NCBI GenBank assembly: GCA_029058455.1 | Contig: JAIDXU010000238.1 | Location: 1-10,828, forward strand | DNA: 10,828 bases | Direction of reading: 5' to 3' | Source: Paramuribaculum sp. | Lineage (GTDB): Bacteria > Bacteroidota > Bacteroidia > Bacteroidales > Muribaculaceae | Part shown: in pieces, positions 1 to 4,951 of the stretch | How the letters are laid out: each line of letters opens with the position of its first letter | How positions within the stretch are numbered: the stretch's first letter is position 1 | Made by a program: the position numbers and the translations under genes | Notes under the pieces: generated by a model | Seen by the model: only the letters and a program-made list of their open reading frames with translations | Database searches by the model: none | Told to the model about the DNA's origin: nothing

Positions 1-329
1 TCAACGACATCATCATGCCAGGTGTAGGTGTGCTCACCGGTGGCCTTAATTTCTCGGAATATAAATATGTTATTAAAGATGCCGTAATCGACGGCGTTAC
101 TTCCGAGGTCATTACTCCCGAAGTGGCTCTTACATGGGGCGCATTCGTGCAGACTATCGTTGACTTTATCATCATTGCTTTCTGCATATTCCTTGCCATC
201 AAGGTGATGAACAACCTGCGTAAGAAAGAGGAGGCTGCTCCCGAGCCCGAACCCGCTCCCGCCGAGCCTTCAGATGAAGTGAAGCTCCTCACCGAGATCC
301 GCGATCTTCTCAACAAAGACTCAAAATAA
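1..329 (+). CDS. mscL: Large-conductance mechanosensitive channel MscL, 3' part
   Basis: This is the C-terminal part of MscL, the homopentameric inner-membrane channel that opens under membrane tension to release solutes during hypo-osmotic shock. The frame is open from base 3, so the start lies outside the window; the ATG at base 15 is an internal methionine. The visible protein begins NDIIMPGVGVLTGG, matching the conserved end of TM1 (DIIMPPLGLL-G in Escherichia coli MscL). A periplasmic loop follows, then TM2 (WGAFVQTIVDFIIIAFCIFLAIKV). After that come a basic stop-transfer segment (NNLRKKEE), a Pro/Glu/Ala linker and the conserved C-terminal helix (LLTEIRDLL) that forms the cytoplasmic bundle. 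About 108 residues are visible. Gene identity is very secure. Confidence 0.96.
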   Translation, partial: NDIIMPGVGVLTGGLNFSEYKYVIKDAVIDGVTSEVITPEVALTWGAFVQTIVDFIIIAFCIFLAIKVMNNLRKKEEAAPEPEPAPAEPSDEVKLLTEIRDLLNKDSK

Positions 330-352
330 ACTTTTTTAGATACTGAAAAATT

Positions 353-393
353 CTGAGGGTATATCAGCCGTTCCCCGGCCGATATACCCTCAG
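353..393. terminator. Bidirectional hairpin terminator between mscL and the toxin gene
   Basis: A 13-bp perfect stem (CTGAGGGTATATC paired with GATATACCCTCAG) is extended by one A-C mismatch and a GCC/GGC pair around a 7-base loop. It starts 23 bases after the mscL stop and is followed by TGTTTGT, a weak U-rich tail. The toxin-antitoxin operon converges on it from the right, so it probably ends transcription from both sides. Confidence 0.85.
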
Positions 394-441
394 TGTTTGT
401 AGCATATTCAGATAATTATGTAGGTGAATTTCGGAGGAATA

Positions 442-729
442 CTATCGCTTCAAACCTTTGCCAAATAATTCAGAGTGTGATCCAAGTCTGACCAAGTCAA
501 TTTCTTCCAAATTTTCATCTATCCATATCAATAGAAAGTCTCCCTGAATATGACACTCCATGCATCCACAATAGTCACCGGTCAATAGGTGCGGATTGTA
601 TTCCTTAGGAATTTCTAATTCTTGTTCCAGAATCTGAAGGATTTTCAGAAGAGCCTCTGCTTTCTTGGGATTATTTCGAATTCTCTTAAGATCTTTCTTG
701 TATTGAGTTGATGGTTTAAGCTTTTTCAT
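442..729 (-). CDS. YafQ/RelE-family type II toxin (mRNA interferase)
   Basis: This 95-residue protein has the length and pattern of YafQ-type toxins of the RelE superfamily, which cut mRNA on the ribosome. The C-terminal half lines up with E. coli YafQ by eye. His47, His60, Asp64 and Phe65 match the YafQ positions H50, H63, D67 and W68 (Trp replaced by Phe). The ending GSHSELFG supplies His85 and Phe89, equivalent to H87 and F91. The N-terminal STQYKKDLKRI followed by a Lys-rich helical stretch is also typical. The start codon overlaps the antitoxin stop (ATGA), so the two genes are translationally coupled. The key residues are intact, so the toxin is probably active. The base composition is AT-rich compared with the efflux genes, in keeping with a transferred module. 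Confidence 0.9.
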   Translation of the reverse strand: MKKLKPSTQYKKDLKRIRNNPKKAEALLKILQILEQELEIPKEYNPHLLTGDYCGCMECHIQGDFLLIWIDENLEEIDLVRLGSHSELFGKGLKR

Positions 730-983
730 AATCCCATCGACTTAAACATGGCTTCAACCGAAGACGTATCAATCGGGGCTACATCTTTCAACTTACCACT
801 CCTTGCTTCCTCTATCGCAGCTTTTGTAACCTCATTGGGCTCATTATATGCTACGTTAAACAAAACACATTCTACAAAGTTGTTAAGACTTCTGTGCTCT
901 CGTTTTGCCAACTCCTTGAGTCGTTCTATCAAATCAACATTCAGGCGAAACATCGTCGCTTTCTTTTGTATTGCTGCTTCCAT
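726..983 (-). CDS. Ribbon-helix-helix antitoxin of the YafQ-type pair
   Basis: This is an 85-residue antitoxin encoded just upstream of the toxin. Residues about 9-40 (KATMFRLNVDLIERLKELAKREHRSLNNFV, broken by no gap) read as a short beta-strand followed by two helices, as in the MetJ/Arc fold of DinJ/RelB-like antitoxins that bind DNA as dimers. The C-terminal part (EEARSG, then SSVEAMFKSMGL) is probably the segment that wraps the toxin. I chose the ATG at 981-983. The longer in-frame ATG at 1014-1016 lies upstream of the predicted -7 element and would not be transcribed. From the chosen start the leader is only about 13 nt and A/U-rich. The pair is likely autorepressed through the inverted repeat over the promoter. 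The function is inferred from fold pattern and context. Confidence 0.85.
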   Translation of the reverse strand: MEAAIQKKATMFRLNVDLIERLKELAKREHRSLNNFVECVLFNVAYNEPNEVTKAAIEEARSGKLKDVAPIDTSSVEAMFKSMGL

Positions 984-998
984 AATGATATAATTTTG

Positions 999-1016
999 TT
1001 TGCAAATATACTGCAA
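999..1016. promoter_or_regulatory. Possible antitoxin operator (inverted repeat over the -7 box)
   Basis: TTGCA (1000-1004) and TGCAA (1012-1016) form an inverted repeat with a 7-base spacer, and the 8-base palindrome TTTGCAAA (999-1006) lies inside it. Both overlap the -7 element, where an antitoxin-toxin complex would be expected to repress. Binding is inference from position and symmetry only. Confidence 0.5.
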
Positions 1017-1034
1017 TTATATAACACTACCAAA
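1003..1034 (-). promoter_or_regulatory. Bacteroidota-type promoter of the toxin-antitoxin operon
   Basis: On the minus strand a -33 TTTG (1034-1031) and a -7 TATATTTG (1010-1003) are separated by exactly 20 bases, a full match to the Bacteroides sigma-ABfr consensus. The predicted start of transcription is near 996-997, just upstream of the ATG at 983. Confidence 0.85.
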
Positions 1035-1166
1035 TTTTAATGGTTTAATTCCATCAGAAGAGAGAAGAGATAATTTTAGAGGCTTGGTATTAGGATTAGG
1101 GAACTGTACCGATCGTCATTTTCGGGATATATGTGCGCGTTGACGTTTTCGGGGAGGTTATTGTAG

Positions 1167-1186
1167 CAGCGCGATTCTTCGCGCTG
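1167..1186. terminator. Hairpin in the PAP2/antitoxin intergenic region, possible PAP2 terminator
   Basis: CAGCGCG and CGCGCTG form a 7-bp GC-rich stem around a 6-base loop, 61 bases beyond the PAP2 stop. There is no T-run on either side, so intrinsic termination is uncertain. The rest of the interval 1035-1247 shows no ORF, no promoter and no RNA gene that I can recognise. Its character (more GC-rich than its neighbours, non-coding) is compatible with a dispersed repeat remnant. Confidence 0.4.
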
Positions 1187-1247
1187 ACATAAGCACTGAT
1201 TCTCTGGCGGTAATTTACGAGAGGTTGATACACTGACACGTTACTTG

Positions 1248-2051
1248 TTAAAAGGAATAGGCCAAGTTAATTGAGAAAGAATGATATGTAGGATCATAAG
1301 CCGGTGATATGAGCACTATTTCCGCAGGCGTATTATTCCATTTAAACCATCTTTGATATAGTGGAAGCATCCAATATCCTATCCTTGCGGATAATATACC
1401 AACTCCTGCTCCAGCAATGACATCATTGAGCCAATGTCGGTTATTGTATAGTCGCAGAAAAGCAACTCCAATAGCTACACTATAAGCTCCTACTCCTATG
1501 CCAAGACCATATTCCTCTCTCATTAATTCTGCACCGGTAAATACTGTGGCGGTATGGCCGGAGGGAAACGAATTCCTTGCATTGGAATCAGGTCTACGTT
1601 CTTTAAATGAATATTTGCCGATATTTGTTAATGCCGCCATTGTGATGTATGCCGTGACTTCTACCGCGATACACTCTTTTAAAGGATGTTTGGACTTAAT
1701 ACCGATCGAGCCAAATGTTAGATATGTTAGTGCCGGAAGATATTGTATATAATCATCTGCATGAAAGGCGTGATTTCCACGCAGCTTATCCATTTCATTT
1801 TTTATATCTGTGTTTAAGTTTTTAAATGCTTTATTATGCACGCCAAATGAGCCTACGGCAATTAGAACTCCGGGTAAGATCAGCTGCTTTGCATTAAAAT
1901 CAGAACATTTCGCTTTGTTGGGAGTTGAGACTAAGGTGCTATCTGTCAACATGGAATTAATAGGCTGTGATGTATTTTGGGCATGTCCACATATTTGTAC
2001 TAAAAGAAGCCCTAACGTCATCAGAACTTCTACTAATTTATTTATGTTCAT
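1248..2051 (-). CDS. Exported PAP2-family phosphatase
   Basis: This 267-residue protein of the PAP2 (phosphatidic acid phosphatase type 2) superfamily removes phosphate from lipid or isoprenoid phosphates, or lipid A, on the periplasmic side. All three signature motifs are present. C1 is K146-x6-R153-P154 (KYSFKERRP). C2 is P163-S-G-H166 within SFPSGHTA. C3 is R200-x5-H206-x3-D210 (RLYNNRHWLND), with His166 and His206 as the expected catalytic pair. Residues 1-25 look like a signal peptide ending GHAQ. Segments around 56-71, 103-118, 127-143 and 182-223 are moderately hydrophobic. The tail ends in an alternating aromatic pattern (SFSINLAYSF) that resembles an outer-membrane beta-strand terminus. 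It has no operon partner: the next gene is divergent and the downstream one is separated by about 230 bases. No clear -33/-7 pair was found for it. The exact substrate cannot be read from the sequence. Confidence 0.9.
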   Translation of the reverse strand: MNINKLVEVLMTLGLLLVQICGHAQNTSQPINSMLTDSTLVSTPNKAKCSDFNAKQLILPGVLIAVGSFGVHNKAFKNLNTDIKNEMDKLRGNHAFHADDYIQYLPALTYLTFGSIGIKSKHPLKECIAVEVTAYITMAALTNIGKYSFKERRPDSNARNSFPSGHTATVFTGAELMREEYGLGIGVGAYSVAIGVAFLRLYNNRHWLNDVIAGAGVGILSARIGYWMLPLYQRWFKWNNTPAEIVLISPAYDPTYHSFSINLAYSF

Positions 2052-2053
2052 CG

Positions 2054-2085
2054 GTTGCGGGGTGAGGGGATTATGAGTAAATTTG
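2054..2085 (+). promoter_or_regulatory. Bacteroidota-type promoter of the macrodomain-like gene
   Basis: A perfect -7 element TAAATTTG (2078-2085) lies 20 bases after GTTG (2054-2057), a three-of-four match to the -33 TTTG. Transcription would begin near 2092, giving a leader of about 25 nt before the ATG at 2117. The -33 lies just beyond the start codon of the divergent PAP2 gene, so repression of one could affect the other. Confidence 0.7.
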
Positions 2086-2116
2086 CGGGTGAAGTGTTAA
2101 CCTTAATGTAAAGAGA

Positions 2117-2533
2117 ATGGCTAAGAAATATACACCTGAAAATATCACGGAGCTTGACCGTGACGATGTGTTTGTGTTTGGCAGCAACCTGCAGGGCAAT
2201 CATGCGGGAGGAGCTGCGCGAGTGGCTTATAAGAAGTTTGGCGCCGTGATGGGTCAGGGCGAGGGCTTTCAGGGTCAGTCTTACGCTATCCCAACCATGC
2301 AGGGCGGGGTTGAGACTATCAAGCCCTACGTTGACAGGTTTATAGAGTTTGCGCGCGAGTGTGACCAGAACACCTTTTATGTCACTCGCATAGGGTGTGG
2401 CATAGCGGGATTTAAAGACGAGGAGATCGCGCCGCTGTTTGATGAGGCATACGATCTCTATAATGTTCGCCTGCCCAAATCGTTTTCCGACATAATAGAG
2501 CGCCGTCGCGCCGAGAAGAAAGACGACAATTAA
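2117..2533 (+). CDS. Small macrodomain-like protein (resembles phage non-structural A1S_2505-type proteins)
   Basis: This 138-residue soluble protein has no signal peptide or membrane segment. Three conserved blocks stand out: VFVFGSNLQGNHAGGAA (18-34), GQSYAIPT (53-60) and YVTRIGCGIAGF (88-99). The Gly-rich first block and the strand-rich 'IGCGxAG' block recall the ADP-ribose-binding loops of macrodomains. Proteins with the GSNL-G-H-GAA and GxSYAIPT pattern are, from memory, annotated as phage non-structural proteins of the A1S_2505 type and occur in phages and bacteria. The C-terminus is a charged helix rich in Arg/Lys. The start is supported by the promoter 32 bases upstream. It is a single-gene unit followed by a strong hairpin. 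A role in binding or removing ADP-ribose or a related nucleotide is plausible but unproven. Base composition is like the core genes. Confidence 0.75.
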   Translation: MAKKYTPENITELDRDDVFVFGSNLQGNHAGGAARVAYKKFGAVMGQGEGFQGQSYAIPTMQGGVETIKPYVDRFIEFARECDQNTFYVTRIGCGIAGFKDEEIAPLFDEAYDLYNVRLPKSFSDIIERRRAEKKDDN

Positions 2534-2535
2534 GC

Positions 2536-2584
2536 AAAGCAGAGGGTGGCCGGAGCAAGTCGGGCCACCCTCTGCGTGTTGGGG
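2536..2584. repeat. 49-base terminator repeat, copy 1
   Basis: This segment matches 4072-4120 in the same orientation at 47 of 49 positions (differences at 2573 and 2575). The match includes the 11-base loop, which hairpin function alone would not preserve. It points to duplication or a dispersed repeat family rather than chance. Confidence 0.9.
2539..2575. terminator. Strong hairpin terminator between convergent macrodomain-like and ATPase genes
   Basis: A 13-bp perfect GC-rich stem (GCAGAGGGTGGCC with GGCCACCCTCTGC) surrounds an 11-base loop. On the minus strand it is followed by TTTGC, on the plus strand by GTGTTGGGG. The T-tract is therefore on the side suiting the minus-strand ATPase gene, while the hairpin also lies 6 bases after the stop of the plus-strand gene. 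Confidence 0.85.
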
Positions 2585-2596
2585 GGAGATGTGGGG

Positions 2597-2635
2597 CGGT
2601 TGTAAATTCCGGTTTATCCGAGAAATTTTCAACCG
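2597..2635. other. Imperfect hairpin downstream of the ATPase cassette
   Basis: CGGTTGTAAATT (2597-2608) pairs with the segment ending TTCAACCG (2624-2635) over 12 positions with one T-T mismatch and a 15-base loop. It lies between the 49-base repeat and the 45-base repeat. It might be an additional terminator for the ATPase transcript or part of a folded repeat. No T-tract follows. Confidence 0.4.
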
Positions 2636-2646
2636 TCGTAAATTTT

Positions 2647-2691
2647 TCTATTCCGAATTTACTGCAAATTTACAGTGTTTACGGAATAGGA
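2647..2691. repeat. 45-base palindromic direct repeat, downstream copy
   Basis: This segment is identical over 45 bases and in the same orientation to 3966-4010. Each copy is an imperfect palindrome: outer arms CTATTCCG and CGGAATAG (8 bp), inner arms ACTG and CAGT around a central AAATTT. This copy starts 7 bases beyond the ATPase stop codon. It contains the TAAATTTG core on the minus strand, but the bases 20 upstream of it are CTCT rather than TTTG, so it is probably not a promoter here. Confidence 0.95.
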
Positions 2692-2698
2692 TAGAGAT

Positions 2699-3964
2699 TT
2701 ATTGCCAATCGTCTTTTAAAAGAAAATCAAACAGTCCGGTAAAGTAGATTCCGTTGTCGTCGGTATAAGGCATTATGTCGTCGCCAACTACCACAATTTT
2801 TTTGAACGAATCAGACACCTTTAAAAGAGAAGCCAGTTCCTGTTCTCTTTTTTCTTCGGATGGTATTGAATATGCCGACTGAATATAGTATTTCCGGTCT
2901 CCCTTGTTAACTACAAAATCAATTTCCCTCTGAATGAATTTCAGTTTACCATCATTCATTTCCCGGCTTTCCACGATACCGACATCAACAAGGAAACCGA
3001 GAACACGTAGATGATTATAGAGAATATTCTCCATAATATGTGTAGGTTCCTGCTGACGGAAGTTCAGTCGGGAATTTCGCAGTCCGATATCAATGCAGTA
3101 ATATTTTTTTGTTGATTCGAAGTATCGGTTTCCTTTCACATCATATCTTTCAGCGCTTTCAAATAAGAAAGCGTTTTCAAGATAACCGATGTAGGAAGCA
3201 ACCGTCTTGGAATCAATCTTCATTTTCTGTACCGATTCAAGAGTATTGGCAATTCTGGTAGGGTTGGTCAGAGAGCCTATGGAACTACATAGGGCGGTTG
3301 CCAATAGAGAAATGGCAAGATCGTTTTTGATGTTGTTACGTTCAATCACATCATCAAGATATGTCTTGTCCCAGAGCTTCTGTAGATAATTGATTTTTTG
3401 CTCGTTATCGGTATAGTGTAGCAGGCGTGGCATACCTCCGAAGGTAGAGTACTGTTTCCACGCCTCATTTATGTTATCGTAAATCTGACTGAACTCTCTG
3501 AACGAAAGAGGAAATACGCGTATCTCATCACCTCTACCGCGAAAAATAGTGCGGATATCTTTTGACAGGAAGCGGGAATTACTTCCGGTAACATATACGT
3601 CAATGTTACCGTATCCATTCAATCCATTTACAAGGCGTTCAAAATTGTCAAGTTCCTGTATTTCATCAAGAAAAACATAATAATTCTCATCTTCGCTTTT
3701 TATTTGCGAATATATATATTCCTTGACGGCATTATAGTCAAGCACATCAAAATTGTGCCTGTCGTCATCCTTGTCAAAGTCAATAGAGACTATGTTTTCT
3801 TTCTTGACACCATTTTCAAGCAAATAATCACGGTATATGTGACTCAAAAGCCATGATTTTCCACACCGACGAGGGCCTGTGATGATTTTCACCTCTCCGT
3901 TGTCTCGCCTGAGTATCAGCTTATCAAGGTAGATGTCACGTTTTATGTATTGGTTTCGATTCAT
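2699..3964 (-). CDS. AAA+ ATPase with C-terminal DUF4143 domain
   Basis: This 421-residue ATPase belongs to the large AAA_14/DUF4143 family, common and often multi-copy in Bacteroidales; its cellular role is not established. The AAA+ core has Walker A G30-PRRCG-K36-S37, Walker B VFLDE (97-101), a sensor-1-like TGSNS (126-130) and Arg residues in FRGRG (142-145) that could act in trans as arginine fingers. Residues about 200-365 form the DUF4143 part. It contains REIDFV (346-351) followed by YYIQSAY (359-365), an arrangement recalling a PD-(D/E)xK nuclease-like fold in which the final Lys is replaced, so nuclease activity is doubtful. The length is normal for the family and the frame is intact. 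The start codon lies one base from the upstream 45-base repeat and about 13 nt after the predicted transcription start. It is a monocistronic unit. There is no signal peptide, so it should be cytoplasmic. Confidence 0.92.
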   Translation of the reverse strand: MNRNQYIKRDIYLDKLILRRDNGEVKIITGPRRCGKSWLLSHIYRDYLLENGVKKENIVSIDFDKDDDRHNFDVLDYNAVKEYIYSQIKSEDENYYVFLDEIQELDNFERLVNGLNGYGNIDVYVTGSNSRFLSKDIRTIFRGRGDEIRVFPLSFREFSQIYDNINEAWKQYSTFGGMPRLLHYTDNEQKINYLQKLWDKTYLDDVIERNNIKNDLAISLLATALCSSIGSLTNPTRIANTLESVQKMKIDSKTVASYIGYLENAFLFESAERYDVKGNRYFESTKKYYCIDIGLRNSRLNFRQQEPTHIMENILYNHLRVLGFLVDVGIVESREMNDGKLKFIQREIDFVVNKGDRKYYIQSAYSIPSEEKREQELASLLKVSDSFKKIVVVGDDIMPYTDDNGIYFTGLFDFLLKDDWQ

Positions 3965-3965
3965 G

Positions 3966-4010
3966 TCTATTCCGAATTTACTGCAAATTTACAGTGTTTA
4001 CGGAATAGGA
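3966..4010. repeat. 45-base palindromic direct repeat, upstream (promoter) copy
   Basis: This is the second exact copy of the 45-base palindrome at 2647-2691, ending one base before the ATPase start codon. Its centre supplies the -7 element of the ATPase promoter, so a protein binding this palindrome would block transcription. The 100% identity over the full palindrome, including unpaired positions, argues for recent duplication or active homogenisation. Confidence 0.95.
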
Positions 4011-4015
4011 GCAAA
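3984..4015 (-). promoter_or_regulatory. Bacteroidota-type promoter of the ATPase gene
   Basis: On the minus strand, TTTG (4015-4012) and TAAATTTG (3991-3984) are separated by exactly 20 bases, a perfect consensus match. The -7 lies at the centre of the 45-base palindrome, and the -33 lies just outside it. Transcription should begin near 3977, giving a very short leader. Confidence 0.85.
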
Positions 4016-4069
4016 TTTTCTACTGATTTAATGGTGGTTAGGGGGAGAGGAAATAGAGTGTGTTTATCG

Positions 4070-4111
4070 AAAAAGCAGAGGGTGGCCGGAGCAAGTCGGG
4101 CCACCCTCCGG
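4070..4111 (-). terminator. Rho-independent terminator of the efflux/lpxA-like operon
   Basis: On the minus strand a hairpin (arms 4099-4111 and 4075-4087; ten uninterrupted pairs next to the loop, then a mismatch and partial pairing) is followed directly by TTTTT (4074-4070). It lies 22 bases after the lpxA-like stop codon and separates this operon from the ATPase promoter. Confidence 0.88.
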
Positions 4112-4120
4112 GTGTTGGGG
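4072..4120. repeat. 49-base terminator repeat, copy 2
   Basis: This is the partner of 2536-2584 in the same orientation with two mismatches (4109 and 4111). Both changes are in the lower right arm and weaken the base of the stem, so this copy looks like the one that has drifted from a perfect hairpin. Confidence 0.9.
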
Positions 4121-4133
4121 ATTGAGCGGGAGG

Positions 4134-4919
4134 TTATTCAAATTCGCGGGGCACGGCCACGATTTTGAGGTTGCTTCCGCGCACGAAGTCGATGATGTTG
4201 TCGCGCACTTTTGACTGTGGAACGTCAGACTCGATACGCTTCAGGGCGTTAAACACCGATGTGCCGCTCTGATAGATGTGGCGATAGACTTTGGCCACGT
4301 CGTCGATTTCTTCGTCGGAGAATCTGCCTTTTCTCAACACAACGGCGTTGACGCCGAAGTAAACGGCGGGGTTGTGAGCCATGATGACATAGGGGGGCAC
4401 ATTACCCGCAATGCGGCAGCCGCCTTTAATGAGTGTCCAGGGTCCGAGACGGCTTCCCTCATGGAGAATCACGCCCGACGAGAGTATCGAACATTCACCC
4501 ACGGTGGTGTTGCCGGCGAGGGTAGCGCGGTTGCCAATCACACAATGGTCGGCGATGTTGGCGTCGTGACCGATATGAGAGTCGGCCATGATGCAGATGC
4601 CGTTGCCTATAACGGTGGCTTCGCCTTCGCGTATGCTTCGGTTGATGAGCACCTTTTCGCGGATGGTGTTATCGTTGCCTATGATGCAGTAGGATTTTTC
4701 ACCTTTCCATCTGAAATCCTGAGGATCGGCGCCGATAATGCTGCCGTTGTAGATTTTGTTGCCTGAACCCATGCGGGTGCCTCTGATTATGCTTGTATAG
4801 GGCATAATCTCGCAGTTGTCGCCGATTTCAACGTCGGCATCGATATATGCAAACGGATGAACGGTTACGTTCTGACCCAGTTTGGCCGAGGGGTCGACGT
4901 AGGCAAGGGGGCTAATCAT
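4134..4919 (-). CDS. lpxA: LpxA-like acyl-ACP:UDP-N-acetylglucosamine O-acyltransferase
   Basis: This 261-residue left-handed beta-helix acyltransferase has the length of LpxA, which starts lipid A synthesis by moving a hydroxyacyl chain from ACP to UDP-GlcNAc in the cytoplasm. Hexapeptide repeats run from residue 1 to about 175. The catalytic region SHIGHD (114-119) matches E. coli AHIAHD, so His118 is the expected general base (H125 in E. coli). PQDFRWKGE (66-74) and VPPYVI (174-179) followed by FGVN (188-191) are also LpxA marks, and a helical C-terminus completes the fold. Some positions differ from canonical LpxA: VHQF is LHEG here, and the stretch after FGVN is AVVLRKGRFS rather than xxGLRRRGFS. 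The gene follows the outer-membrane factor gene by 32 bases with no promoter in between, so it is the last gene of the efflux operon. It may be a paralogue with altered acyl or sugar specificity. Confidence 0.82.
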   Translation of the reverse strand: MISPLAYVDPSAKLGQNVTVHPFAYIDADVEIGDNCEIMPYTSIIRGTRMGSGNKIYNGSIIGADPQDFRWKGEKSYCIIGNDNTIREKVLINRSIREGEATVIGNGICIMADSHIGHDANIADHCVIGNRATLAGNTTVGECSILSSGVILHEGSRLGPWTLIKGGCRIAGNVPPYVIMAHNPAVYFGVNAVVLRKGRFSDEEIDDVAKVYRHIYQSGTSVFNALKRIESDVPQSKVRDNIIDFVRGSNLKIVAVPREFE

Positions 4920-4951
4920 AGATATTTATGGTTTAAGGTTATTACAAATTT

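Larger units (their letters stand above)
2647..4010 (-). mobile_element. Candidate repeat-bounded ATPase gene cassette
   Basis: Two perfect 45-base direct repeats enclose a single ORF that occupies 1266 of the 1274 bases between them. The unit length from repeat to repeat is 1319 bases. The composition is more AT-rich than the flanking core genes. A possible 7-base flank duplication AAATTTT abuts the left repeat (2640-2646) and lies 2 bases outside the right repeat (4013-4019), but it is low-complexity and overlaps the -33 box. No integrase or transposase is inside, so movement would need help from elsewhere or would be by homologous recombination between repeats. Mobility is inference. Confidence 0.45.

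Noticed and set aside
984..1016. An 11-residue N-terminal extension of the antitoxin (start at 1016)
   Set aside because: The extension overlaps the -7 promoter element, so it would lie upstream of the transcript start.
2048..2632. A 194-codon minus-strand ORF opposite the macrodomain-like gene
   Set aside because: It is antisense to a gene with strong conserved motifs, runs through the terminator hairpin and promoter, and its translation has no recognisable domain.
2647..4010. The two 45-base repeats as a CRISPR array or the ends of a transposase-carrying insertion sequence
   Set aside because: There are only two copies 1.3 kb apart with a gene between them, and the gene encodes an AAA+ ATPase with no transposase catalytic pattern that I can see.
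4278..4766. A 162-codon plus-strand ORF inside the lpxA-like gene
   Set aside because: It is a shadow of the hexapeptide repeats on the other strand and has no domain of its own.
4920..4951. A separate promoter for the lpxA-like gene in the 32-base gap
   Set aside because: There is an AAAATTTG-like stretch on the minus strand just inside the previous gene, but the TA is wrongly spaced and no TTTG was recognised at the proper distance.
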